Positions 1 through 7,577 of a stretch of 16,431 nt of DNA are shown piece by piece. Under the pieces are notes generated by a model, which worked only from the letters and a program-made list of their open reading frames with translations, was not told the DNA's origin and made no database searches. The position numbers and the translations under genes are program-made. Positions within the stretch are counted from its first letter, which is position 1; each line of letters opens with the position of its first letter. Source of the stretch: HGM11788 sp964654945 (lineage in GTDB: Bacteria > Bacillota > Clostridia > Lachnospirales > CAG-274); contig CAZZLN010000044.1 in assembly GCA_964654945.1 (NCBI GenBank), positions 1 to 16,431 of the forward strand, in the 5' to 3' direction.

Positions 1-2
1 TT

Positions 3-206
3 GAAGGCTTTAACCGACAGCTTAGAAAGGTTACTAAAAATAAAGGTGTATTTCCTGCATATGACAGCCTTTTAAAAATGCTTTACCTTGCCGGCTATGG
101 ATATAACACGTAAATGGACAGAGCATATACAGGATTGGGTAAAATCAGGGCATAGCTTGAAATCTGTTTTGAAGAACGCATAGCAAAAATTAACCCTCAA
201 TATTAA
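3..206 (+). pseudogene. IS256-family (mutator-type) transposase, C-terminal remnant
   Basis: Three forward reading frames have to be joined to recover the C-terminus of an IS256-type transposase. From base 3 the frame reads EGFNRQLRKVTKNKGVFPAY then DSLLKMLYLA, a sequence typical of the last 80 residues of this family. Near base 93 the coding signal jumps to frame 1 (MDITRKWTEHIQDW). Near base 138 it jumps back to frame 3 (GKIRA-stop-LEICFEERIAKINPQY). An in-frame TAG at 153-155 sits where relatives have a Gln codon. The visible part therefore has two frameshifts and a nonsense change and cannot be active. The upstream part lies outside the window. The family call rests on recalled conserved sequence and is fairly secure. 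Confidence 0.82.
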
Positions 207-429
207 GAAAAGCTAGATTTATGCTGCGAAAGCTATTGATAATGAGGGCAGCTGAGGTATGCTTTTTGCAGGACAGCACACCCCTAAGGGTATCTGCCTG
301 CAGCTGTTCTAAACCACAGCTGCAGAGGCTCGTTGCCAATAGATAGTGGAATAAATGCGACAACTCAAATACAACTTGACAAAATTCACATATGTTGTAA
401 AATCCCATCTTTAACACTTTATAGAATAA

Positions 430-474
430 AAAATCGCCTGTATTATCGATTATAAGAGGACTACAGGCAATTTT
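430..474 (-). terminator. Inverted repeat with flanking T/A tracts, possible terminator
   Basis: Arms AAAATCGCCTGTA (430-442) and TACAGGCAATTTT (462-474) match at 12 of 13 positions around a 19-base loop. Read on the minus strand, the stem runs into a TTTTTT tract, as in an intrinsic terminator. It could end transcripts from the amidohydrolase gene, although it is more than 500 bp past that stop codon. The loop is long, so it may instead be a relic of a mobile element. Confidence 0.4.
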
Positions 475-502
475 GCCAATTTAATGAATTATGGTAATTT
501 TT

Positions 503-526
503 AAAATTTTTAAGCTTAAAAATTTT
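503..526. repeat. 24-bp perfect AT-rich palindrome
   Basis: The sequence is perfectly self-complementary for 12 bases on either side of the AAGCTT centre. It consists of A and T runs outside that centre. It could extrude as a cruciform or act as a weak bidirectional transcription stop. No gene lies close enough to give it a clear role. Confidence 0.5.
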
Positions 527-740
527 TATTTATATTTGCTTGGTTTTTGGATATTTTGTAATATAAAATAATTCTGCATTTTTTGATTTGGTGTTGATAC
601 CTTCATAAATAAATCACAGGCAATACTATTATATCACATACCGGAGAACATTATGCAAAAAAACAGGGCAATTTGCTGACTTTAAAGCCGTTTTTTAGTT
701 TTTAACTGTTAAACTCCCGGGTTTTACATTTTCATTATTT

Positions 741-814
741 TGTTCCATTTAGGTCAAATTTGTTTTTAAAGTTTGAGTACTTAAATTTAACTGATTTTGA
801 CTCCAAATGGAACA
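741..814 (+). repeat. Long imperfect inverted repeat followed by T-run
   Basis: TGTTCCATTT at 741-750 is the exact reverse complement of AAATGGAACA at 805-814. Pairing continues inward with small bulges (AGGTCAAA against TTTGACTCC). A run of seven T follows at 815-821. The 74-base unit would fold into one long hairpin. It resembles either an intrinsic terminator on the plus strand or a very short palindromic repeat element. No plus-strand gene upstream would need it. Confidence 0.5.
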
Positions 815-895
815 TTTTTTTGTGTTAATTTGCTTTACTGTTTGTTGTTGTATAATAAATTTCGTAATAAATTGCATAAAAAGAGCGTACAATAC

Positions 896-924
896 TTGAT
901 ATATATTGTTAAATATGATATAAT
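896..924 (+). promoter_or_regulatory. Near-consensus sigma-A promoter facing the amidohydrolase 3' end
   Basis: TTGATA (896-901) and TATAAT (919-924) are separated by 17 bases, matching 11 of 12 consensus positions. The predicted start is near 931. The only gene downstream (1001-1798) is on the opposite strand, so a transcript would be antisense to it or a short RNA. The region is very AT-rich, so chance occurrence is possible. Confidence 0.4.
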
Positions 925-1000
925 ATGACAATATATAACTTATTTTTGATATTAAAAGCAACTTAAGCATTCAGCAAAGTGCAGCTTTATATTGTATACT

Positions 1001-1798
1001 TTAGATATTAAGCAATTTTCTTGCGTTATCTGAATATATAAGGTCAAGGGTATTATTGTCAAAGCCAAAGCTTTTAATTAAATCTACATATTTTTTTTGA
1101 TCTGCCCAAGGCGAATCTGTTGCAAAAAGAATTTTCTTTGCACCGTGTGCAAGAATGATTTGTCGTGCCTTATCCGGATATCTGTCTAAAACAACAGCAG
1201 TATCCATATAAACAGGCTTACCGACCAGCTTTTTCATAACTAAATCAGGCAAATCACAGCCGCCTAAATGCGCCAGCACAAGCTTATTGTCAATAATGCC
1301 TTTAAGTTTATCAAGGACATTTAAAACCATATCAGGCGTACAAAGAATATCATCGGGATATCCTACATCTACACCTGCATGAGTGACTGTAATAAGATTT
1401 CTTTTGGCTGCGGTTTCCATAATTTTTATAAAACGGGGATCATCAAAATGAACACCTTGGTAGTCGGGATGAATTTTAATTCCGGAAAGTCCGGCAGCTT
1501 TTATTCCGTCAAGGATTTCTTCAATGTTTTCGCTGTCAGGGTGTATGGCTCCAAAATATATAATCCCTTCCTTACCATTAAGCTCTGCAGCTAATTGGTT
1601 TATGGTTTTAACCTGTCTTGGCGCAGTTGCGACAGGCAATACTACAGAATAGGATATACCGGCCTTTTTCATGGATTCCTTAAGTGAGGAAAGAGTTCCT
1701 TCTCTATAAGATGGCACTCCTCCCTGTTTTTCAAGCTTTGCTATTACTTGTGCTGCGATTTTATCCGGAAATGAATGAGTATGAAAATCTATTATCAT
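1001..1798 (-). CDS. Amidohydrolase family protein (amidohydrolase_2 / TIM-barrel metal hydrolase)
   Basis: The 265-residue protein is a predicted cytoplasmic metal-dependent hydrolase or decarboxylase of the amidohydrolase_2 family. The N-terminal HxH metal motif is at H6 and H8 (DFHTHSF). It is followed by GIKIHPDYQG, VTHAG and LAHLGG motifs that carry the further His ligands. Near the C-terminus, FATDSPW supplies the conserved Asp of the barrel. The length suits the family (about 250-300). The ATG start is well supported by AGGAGGTAAC immediately upstream (plus-strand 1801-1810). The gene is divergent from the acyl-CoA synthetase, with 89 bp between the two start codons, so the two may share control. 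The substrate cannot be read from the sequence. A role on an aryl or cyclic acid is a guess from the neighbourhood only. Confidence 0.88.
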   Translation of the reverse strand: MIIDFHTHSFPDKIAAQVIAKLEKQGGVPSYREGTLSSLKESMKKAGISYSVVLPVATAPRQVKTINQLAAELNGKEGIIYFGAIHPDSENIEEILDGIKAAGLSGIKIHPDYQGVHFDDPRFIKIMETAAKRNLITVTHAGVDVGYPDDILCTPDMVLNVLDKLKGIIDNKLVLAHLGGCDLPDLVMKKLVGKPVYMDTAVVLDRYPDKARQIILAHGAKKILFATDSPWADQKKYVDLIKSFGFDNNTLDLIYSDNARKLLNI

Positions 1799-1887
1799 TT
1801 GTTACCTCCTACTAAACCTTACAGGCTTATTTATATCATTGTATAAGTTAGTATAACACAAATATTTTTATTTTAAAAGGTGATTTG
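1799..1887. promoter_or_regulatory. Divergent intergenic region between amidohydrolase and acyl-CoA synthetase
   Basis: This 89-bp spacer must carry the start signals of both divergent genes. Strong ribosome sites flank it (AGGAGGT for the minus gene, AAAAGGTG at 1875-1882 for the plus gene). The middle is AT-rich with several TATA-like hexamers (TATAAG 1842-1847, TATAAC 1852-1857). None has a convincing -35 partner: CTTACA at 1818-1823 is 18 bases from TATAAG and matches only in part. The exact promoter is not resolved. Confidence 0.35.
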
Positions 1888-3525
1888 ATGACAATTATTG
1901 ATTTATTGGAACGAAACAGCAAGGATTACAAAGACGAAGTCGCCCTTGTTGAGATTAATCCTGAGCTTGATGAAACAAGAAGGCTGACTTGGCGAGATTA
2001 TGAATTGGTTCAGCCTACAGAAAGAACAAGCTATCGTCGAGAAATTACATGGGGCGTTTTTAATGAAAAGGCAAGCCGATTTGCCAATGCCCTTATTAGC
2101 CGTGGAATAGGAAAGGGGGATAAGGTTGCCATACTTTTAATGAACTGTCTGGAGTGGCTGCCCATTTATTTTGGAATATTAAAAACAGGTGCCATTGCGG
2201 TTCCCATGAACTTCCGTTATTCCTCTGATGAAATTAAATATTGTCTTGATCTGTCTGAATCAGATATGCTTGTATTTGGTCCTGAATTTATAGGTCGAGT
2301 TGAGGAAATTGCAGATGAAATAAGCACTAACCGTTTGCTCCTTTATGTTGGAGACGGATGCCCGTCCTTTGCTGAAAGTTATATGACGCTTACAGCAGAT
2401 TTCGGCAGTACTGATTTAAACCTTGATATTATGGAAGATGATTATGCAGCAATATATTTTTCATCCGGTACTACAGGTTTTCCAAAGGCTATATTGCATA
2501 GACACAGGGCATTAATGCACGCAGCTGTTGTTGAGCAAAACCATCATTCTCAAACTCATGATGATGTTTTCCTCTGCATACCGCCCCTTTATCATACAGG
2601 AGCAAAAATGCATTGGTTCGGCTCTCTTGTAAGTGGTTCAAAGGCTGTTTTGCTTAAAGGAACAAAGCCTGAATTCATTTTAGACAGCGTTTCAAAAGAG
2701 AAATGTACCATTGTTTGGCTGCTTGTTCCATGGGCACAGGATATTTTAAATGACCTTGATTCAGGCAGGCTTAACAAAGAGGATTATGAGCTTTCACAGT
2801 GGCGGCTTATGCACATAGGTGCACAGCCTGTTCCCAAAAGTCTTATTAAGCATTGGCTGGATTATTTTCCTAATCATAAATATGATACAAACTATGGTCT
2901 TTCAGAATCAACAGGACCGGGTGCTGTTCATTTAGGTGTTGAAAACATACATAAGGTTGGTGCTATAGGAGTGGCAGGCTACGGCTGGCAAATTAAAATT
3001 GTTGACGAAAAGGATAATGAAGTTAAGCAGGGCGAAGTAGGTGAGCTTTGCTTAAAGGGCAATGGTGTTATGGTCTGTTATTATAATGACCCTGAAGCAA
3101 CAGAAAAAACACTTAAAGACGGTTGGCTTTTTACAGGGGATATGGCAATGCAGGATGAGGACGGATTTGTTTATCTTGTTGACCGTAAAAAGGATGTTAT
3201 AATAACAGGTGGTGAAAACCTCTATCCTGTACAAATTGAGGACTTTATTCGTGGAAACAGTAAAGTAAGTGATGTGGCAGTTATCGGTTTGCCTGACCAA
3301 AGACTTGGTGAAATAGCTGTAGCTATTATCAAGATAAAGGACGGATGTGAGTGCACAGAGGATGAAATTAACAACTTCTGCAAGGGTATGCCTAGATATA
3401 AACGCCCAAAGAAGATTATATTTGCTGATGTTCCAAGAAATCCTACGGGAAAAATTGAAAAGCCTAAGCTTCGTAAAATTTATGGTGCAGAACATTTTGT
3501 TATCGACCAAATCAAATCTGACTAA
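1888..3525 (+). CDS. AMP-forming acyl-CoA synthetase (class I adenylate-forming enzyme)
   Basis: This 545-residue enzyme should activate a carboxylic acid with ATP to an acyl-adenylate and then form the CoA thioester in the cytoplasm. The phosphate-binding loop SSGTTGFPK is at residues 192-200. YGLSESTG is the adenine/aryl motif. GDMAMQDEDGF and DRKKDVIITGGENLYP mark the hinge and C-terminal domain. The catalytic lysine is K522 in PTGKIEK. The ATG at 1888 is preferred over the in-frame TTG at 1885 because it sits 7 bases after AAAAGG. The N-terminus has about 35 extra residues (around 25-60) before the usual TWG.F start of the fold. It is the first gene of the aromatic block, 30 bp before the symporter. 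The acid substrate is unknown; an aryl or medium-chain acid is inferred from neighbours. Confidence 0.9.
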   Translation: MTIIDLLERNSKDYKDEVALVEINPELDETRRLTWRDYELVQPTERTSYRREITWGVFNEKASRFANALISRGIGKGDKVAILLMNCLEWLPIYFGILKTGAIAVPMNFRYSSDEIKYCLDLSESDMLVFGPEFIGRVEEIADEISTNRLLLYVGDGCPSFAESYMTLTADFGSTDLNLDIMEDDYAAIYFSSGTTGFPKAILHRHRALMHAAVVEQNHHSQTHDDVFLCIPPLYHTGAKMHWFGSLVSGSKAVLLKGTKPEFILDSVSKEKCTIVWLLVPWAQDILNDLDSGRLNKEDYELSQWRLMHIGAQPVPKSLIKHWLDYFPNHKYDTNYGLSESTGPGAVHLGVENIHKVGAIGVAGYGWQIKIVDEKDNEVKQGEVGELCLKGNGVMVCYYNDPEATEKTLKDGWLFTGDMAMQDEDGFVYLVDRKKDVIITGGENLYPVQIEDFIRGNSKVSDVAVIGLPDQRLGEIAVAIIKIKDGCECTEDEINNFCKGMPRYKRPKKIIFADVPRNPTGKIEKPKLRKIYGAEHFVIDQIKSD

Positions 3526-3555
3526 AGTAATAACCAATAAGGAGAATTTAAAATT

Positions 3556-5121
3556 ATGACTACAATGATTATTTCATCAATACTTATCATTTGCTTTTTT
3601 GCTATTTTGATAGGTATAGGTATTCACTCAAGAAAGCACGCAACTGATGTTAATGGATTTGTTCTTGGTTCGCGTTCAGTAGGTCCTTGGCTTAGTGCAT
3701 TTGCATTTGGTACTTCCTACTTTTCAGCAGTTATATTTGTAGGATATGCAGGTCAATTTGGTTGGAACTTTGGACTTGCATCTACATGGATTGGTCTTGG
3801 AAATGCCTTTATAGGCTCACTTTTAGCTTGGAGTGTATTGGGCAGAAGAACTCGTATTATGACTCAGTACCTTTCTTCAAAAACAATGCCTGACTTTTTT
3901 GGCGCACGCTTTAATTCAAAAGGACTTAAGGTTGCTGCTTCATTTATAACATTTATATTTCTTATTCCGTACACAGCTTCACTTTATAATGGACTTTCCC
4001 GTTTGTTTTCTATGGCATTTAATTCTATTGATTATTCAGTATGCGTTATAGTTATGGCTGTGCTTACAGGTGTTTATGTTATTATAGGCGGATATATGGC
4101 AACAGCTATAAATGATTTCATTCAGGGTTTTATTATGCTTGTGGGCATAGTTCTTGTTATTTTAGCTGTACTTAACAACAATGGAGGTCTTGTAGAAGCT
4201 ACAAAGGCTTTAGCTTCACAGACAGGTGATGCAGGCTGGCAGGGAGCCTATTCTTCTTTCTTGGGACCCGATCCTACATTCCTTTTATTTGTTGTTCTTT
4301 TGACTTCTTTAGGTACATGGGGACTCCCTCAGATGGTTGGTAAGTTCTACGCTATTAAAAATGAAGATTCCATAAAAAAGGGCACAGTTATTTCAACATT
4401 ATTTGCAATTATAGTTGCAGGAGGATGTTATTTCCTTGGAGGATTTGGCAGACTTTATAATATTGATGTCAAGGCTGACGGCTTTGATGCAGTTATTCCG
4501 ACAATGCTTTCAACACTTCCTTCCATCATTATTGGAATAGTAATTATGCTTGTTCTTTCAGCATCAATGTCAACTCTTTCATCATTAGTACTTACCAGTG
4601 GTTCAACAGTTACCCTTGACTTTATTGAACCTCTTACTAAAAATAAAATGGATGAAAAGAAAAAGATGTTTATTATGCGTCTTTTTATAGTAGTATTTAT
4701 AATTATTTCTGCTGTTATAGCAATTTTCCAGGCAAAGTCAAAAAATATATTTATCGCTCAAATGATGGGTATATCATGGGGTGCTTTGGCAGGTGCGTTT
4801 TTAGCTCCGTTCCTTTATGGACTTTACTATAAGAAAACAACAAAGGCTGCAGTTATATTTTCATTTATATTTGGTGTAGGTCTTGAAGTATTTCAGCTTA
4901 TAGTTTCACTTAAACTTATAGATGTTTCAACAATTCCTGTATTGAGTTTTGTATTTAAAAATTCTTTGTATTCAGGAGTATTTGCTATGGTAGGCGGACT
5001 TATATTTGTGCCTATAATCAGTGCATTTACACAGAATACCCTTCCAAATAATGTAGAAGATATGTTCGAATGCTATAATGATACAAAAACTGTAGAAATA
5101 ACTGACAGTTTAGGCAAGTAA
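3556..5121 (+). CDS. Sodium:solute symporter (SSS family)
   Basis: This 521-residue integral membrane protein has about 13 hydrophobic segments spread over its full length, the usual size for the SSS family (PutP/PanF relatives). The family signature GGYMATAINDFIQGFIML starts near residue 178. The second signature, ASMSTLSSLVLTSGSTVTLD, starts near residue 336. It should couple Na+ influx to uptake of an organic solute, commonly a carboxylate or amino acid. The start ATG follows AAGGAGA by about 10 bases. It lies between the acyl-CoA synthetase and iorA. Aromatic acids or aromatic amino acids are therefore plausible cargo, but nothing in the sequence fixes the substrate. Confidence 0.9.
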   Translation: MTTMIISSILIICFFAILIGIGIHSRKHATDVNGFVLGSRSVGPWLSAFAFGTSYFSAVIFVGYAGQFGWNFGLASTWIGLGNAFIGSLLAWSVLGRRTRIMTQYLSSKTMPDFFGARFNSKGLKVAASFITFIFLIPYTASLYNGLSRLFSMAFNSIDYSVCVIVMAVLTGVYVIIGGYMATAINDFIQGFIMLVGIVLVILAVLNNNGGLVEATKALASQTGDAGWQGAYSSFLGPDPTFLLFVVLLTSLGTWGLPQMVGKFYAIKNEDSIKKGTVISTLFAIIVAGGCYFLGGFGRLYNIDVKADGFDAVIPTMLSTLPSIIIGIVIMLVLSASMSTLSSLVLTSGSTVTLDFIEPLTKNKMDEKKKMFIMRLFIVVFIIISAVIAIFQAKSKNIFIAQMMGISWGALAGAFLAPFLYGLYYKKTTKAAVIFSFIFGVGLEVFQLIVSLKLIDVSTIPVLSFVFKNSLYSGVFAMVGGLIFVPIISAFTQNTLPNNVEDMFECYNDTKTVEITDSLGK

Positions 5122-5173
5122 ATTCTTTATTAGTGTTAAGCTGAAATTTAAAAACAGCATAGCAACAGGTTTT

Positions 5174-5213
5174 AACTTTCTGAAATATTCTTAACTGCAA
5201 TATACAGAATGTT
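5174..5213 (+). promoter_or_regulatory. Imperfect hairpin in the symporter-iorA spacer
   Basis: The 116-bp gap between symporter and iorA contains arms at 5174-5189 and 5199-5213. They pair at about 13 positions with two mismatches and one bulge around a 9-base loop. No T-run follows, so it is not a normal terminator. It may be an operator, a processing site or an mRNA stabiliser that sets different levels for the upstream and downstream genes. Confidence 0.35.
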
Positions 5214-5237
5214 AAAAATTGAAAGGAGATAAATTAT

Positions 5238-6980
5238 ATGAACAAAAAACTTATGCTTGGCAATGAAGCTATTGCCCGTGGTCTTTATGAGGCAGGGGTA
5301 AAGCTGGTTTCAAGCTATCCCGGAACTCCGTCTACAGAAATTACGGAATTTGCAGCAAAATATGATGAAATTTATTGTGAGTGGGCACCAAATGAAAAGG
5401 TTGCATTAGAAACAGCTTTTGGCGCTTCATTAAGAGGGGCACGCAGTGCCTGTGCAATGAAGCATGTTGGTCTTAATGTAGCGGCAGACCCTCTTTTTAC
5501 ACTTTCATATACAGGAGTTAACGGCGGATTGGTAATTTTTGTAGCAGATGACCCTGCAATGCACTCATCACAGAATGAACAGGACTCAAGACACTATGCT
5601 ATTGCTGCTAAAGTACCTATGCTTGAGCCTGCAGATTCTTCAGAAGCAAAGCAATTTGTAAAGGAAGCATATAATATTTCCGAAAAGTATGACACTCCTG
5701 TAATTGTGCGTATGTGCACAAGAAACGCCCATACTCAAAGCACTGTTGTTATGGAGGATAGAATAGAAAAAGAGCTTCCTGCCTATGAGAAAAAAGCTCA
5801 GAAGTATATTATGTCACCTGCAAATGCAATTAAGCGTCATCCATTTGTTGAAGAAAGGACTGCTAAGCTCAGAGAACTTGGAGAAACAAGCTTTCTTAAC
5901 AGAGCAGAAATGGGTGATACAAAAATTGGGATTGTTTGTGCAGGTACCTGCTATCAATATGTAAAGGAAGTATTTGGAAATAGCGTATCGGTGCTTAAGC
6001 TCGGTATGGTTAATCCTCTTCCTGTTGATATTATAAAAGACTTTGCCAATAAGGTTGAAAAACTCTATGTAATAGAAGAGCTTGATGGTATTATAGAAAC
6101 TCACATTAAATGCTTAGGCATTGATTGTATAGGTAAGGATATGTTTTCACCTTTAGGTGAATACAATCAGGCAACCATTCGCAAGGAATTTAATATGCCT
6201 TTGCCTGAAACTGTTACAGCTGACAGTATGATTCCTGTTCGTCCGCCTATTATGTGTGCAGGTTGTCCTCACAGAGGTTTATTCTATATTCTTTCTAAAA
6301 ATAAGATTACAACATTAGGTGATATTGGCTGCTATACATTAGGTGGTTCAGCACCGCTTTCTGCTCTTGATTCCACTTTGTGTATGGGTGCTTCAATTTC
6401 CGGTATTCATGGTTTTAACAAGGTTGGCGGAGCAGAAACAGAAAATAAGACCGTATGTGTTATTGGTGACTCAACCTTTATGCACTCAGGTATTACAGGT
6501 TTAGTTGATATTGCCTATAATGGCTCAAATTCCACAGTTATAATTCTTGATAACTCTATTACCGGTATGACAGGTCATCAGCAAAATCCTACAACAGGTT
6601 ATAATATTAAGGGTGAGCCTGCAACGGCAGTTAATGTAATAGAGCTTTGCCATGCTATCGGTATTAATAGAGTAAGGGTTGTTGACCCATATAACCTTAA
6701 GGAATGCGAAGATGCTGTTTTGGAAGAACTTTCAATAGCAGAACCTTCTGTAATAATTTCACGCAGACCATGTATGCTTCTCAAATATGTAAAAGCTAAA
6801 CCGCCTGTAACTGTAGATACCAACAAATGCGTTGGATGTAAGATGTGTATGAAAATAGGCTGTCCTGCAATAAGCATAAAGGATAAAAAGGCTTCTATAG
6901 ATTTTACACAGTGCGTAGGATGTGAGGTATGTACACAGCTTTGCAAATTTGGTGCAATAGAAAAGGGAGGCAAAGAATAA
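5238..6980 (+). CDS. iorA: Indolepyruvate:ferredoxin oxidoreductase, alpha subunit
   Basis: The alpha subunit (580 residues) of the oxygen-sensitive enzyme that converts arylpyruvates plus CoA to arylacetyl-CoA and CO2, reducing ferredoxin. The N-terminal pyrimidine-binding half begins GNEAIARGLYEAGVKLVSSY and contains YPGTPSTEI. The C-terminal thiamine diphosphate domain has GDS (410-412) with D438-N439, the metal/diphosphate motif, in LDNSITGMTGHQQNP. The tail carries two [4Fe-4S] motifs. The first is C531-x2-C534-x2-C537-x4-C542-P, with the x4 spacing usual for this family. The second is C559-x2-C562-x2-C565-x3-C569. Length is normal. The start is fixed by AAAGGAGA at 5222-5229. Its stop codon overlaps the iorB start. 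Pathway direction (oxidative or reductive) is not decided by sequence. Confidence 0.96.
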   Translation: MNKKLMLGNEAIARGLYEAGVKLVSSYPGTPSTEITEFAAKYDEIYCEWAPNEKVALETAFGASLRGARSACAMKHVGLNVAADPLFTLSYTGVNGGLVIFVADDPAMHSSQNEQDSRHYAIAAKVPMLEPADSSEAKQFVKEAYNISEKYDTPVIVRMCTRNAHTQSTVVMEDRIEKELPAYEKKAQKYIMSPANAIKRHPFVEERTAKLRELGETSFLNRAEMGDTKIGIVCAGTCYQYVKEVFGNSVSVLKLGMVNPLPVDIIKDFANKVEKLYVIEELDGIIETHIKCLGIDCIGKDMFSPLGEYNQATIRKEFNMPLPETVTADSMIPVRPPIMCAGCPHRGLFYILSKNKITTLGDIGCYTLGGSAPLSALDSTLCMGASISGIHGFNKVGGAETENKTVCVIGDSTFMHSGITGLVDIAYNGSNSTVIILDNSITGMTGHQQNPTTGYNIKGEPATAVNVIELCHAIGINRVRVVDPYNLKECEDAVLEELSIAEPSVIISRRPCMLLKYVKAKPPVTVDTNKCVGCKMCMKIGCPAISIKDKKASIDFTQCVGCEVCTQLCKFGAIEKGGKE

Positions 6981-7555
6981 TGGATACTAAAAATGTAATG
7001 ATAGTTGGTGTAGGGGGACAGGGAAGTTTGCTTGCAAGTAAGCTTTTAGGTGCTTTACTTACAGATGAAGGCTATGATGTTAAAGTAAGTGAAGTTCATG
7101 GTATGAGCCAAAGAGGCGGCTCAGTTGTTACATATGTTAGATTTGGAGAAAAAGTTTATTCTCCAATAATAACAGCAGGTGAAGCAGATTTTATTGTTTC
7201 TTTTGAAAAGCTTGAAGCTGCCCGTCATGCTGCCTGTCTTAAAAAGGGCGGCACTATTGTTGTCAACACACAGACTATTGACCCAATGCCTGTTATAACA
7301 GGTGTTGCTGAATATCCGCAAGGTGTTCTTGAGGAATTAAGCTCAAAGGGTGTAAATGTTGACAGTATTGACGCTTTAAGCCTTGCATCTGAGGCAGGAA
7401 ATGCAAAGTCGGTTAATATAGTACTTATGGGCAGACTTGCTAAATATTTTGAAATCCCTATGGGAAAATGGCTTTCTGCTATTGAAAAATGTGTTAAACC
7501 TCAGTTTGTGGAAGTTAATAAAACGGCATTTACTTTAGGTTATAATGCTGAATAA
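6980..7555 (+). CDS. iorB: Indolepyruvate:ferredoxin oxidoreductase, beta subunit
   Basis: This 191-residue subunit belongs to the pyruvate/2-oxoacid oxidoreductase gamma-type domain family. Landmarks are GVGGQGSLLASKLLG near the N-terminus and GMSQRGGSVVTYVRFG near residue 45, the signature of IOR beta chains. It forms the 2-oxoacid oxidoreductase with IorA. The start codon at 6980 overlaps the iorA stop as TAATG, a typical translational coupling arrangement that should keep the subunits in equal amounts. Its ribosome site (GGGAGG, 6964-6970) lies inside the end of iorA. An in-frame ATG further upstream at 6929 would lie deep inside iorA and is not needed. Confidence 0.95.
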   Translation: MDTKNVMIVGVGGQGSLLASKLLGALLTDEGYDVKVSEVHGMSQRGGSVVTYVRFGEKVYSPIITAGEADFIVSFEKLEAARHAACLKKGGTIVVNTQTIDPMPVITGVAEYPQGVLEELSSKGVNVDSIDALSLASEAGNAKSVNIVLMGRLAKYFEIPMGKWLSAIEKCVKPQFVEVNKTAFTLGYNAE

Positions 7556-7577
7556 ATATTAAAGAAAGGTGAGCAAG

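Larger units (their letters stand above)
207..1000. other. Gene-poor region between IS256 remnant and amidohydrolase
   Basis: About 800 bp with no reading frame that looks coding: the open frames are short, AT-biased and lack a convincing ribosome site. The first part (to about 420) is probably the 3' non-coding tail of the IS256 element. It contains a hairpin with 9-bp perfect arms TGCAGCTGT (299-307) and ACAGCTGCA (316-324). The rest holds three further inverted repeats and a near-consensus promoter, listed separately. Confidence 0.5.

Noticed and set aside
190..417. Minus-strand 75-codon open frame
   Set aside because: Overlaps the IS256 remnant and its tail, has no ribosome site and no recognisable sequence.
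749..970. Minus-strand 73-codon open frame
   Set aside because: Lies in AT-rich DNA with hairpins; its composition (Ile, Leu, Tyr, Asn) is that of random AT-rich sequence, and no ribosome site precedes it.
3052..3537. Minus-strand 161-codon open frame
   Set aside because: Shadow of the acyl-CoA synthetase gene, whose motifs on the plus strand are unambiguous.
6599..6973. Minus-strand 124-codon open frame
   Set aside because: Shadow of the iorA C-terminus, including the Fe-S motifs.
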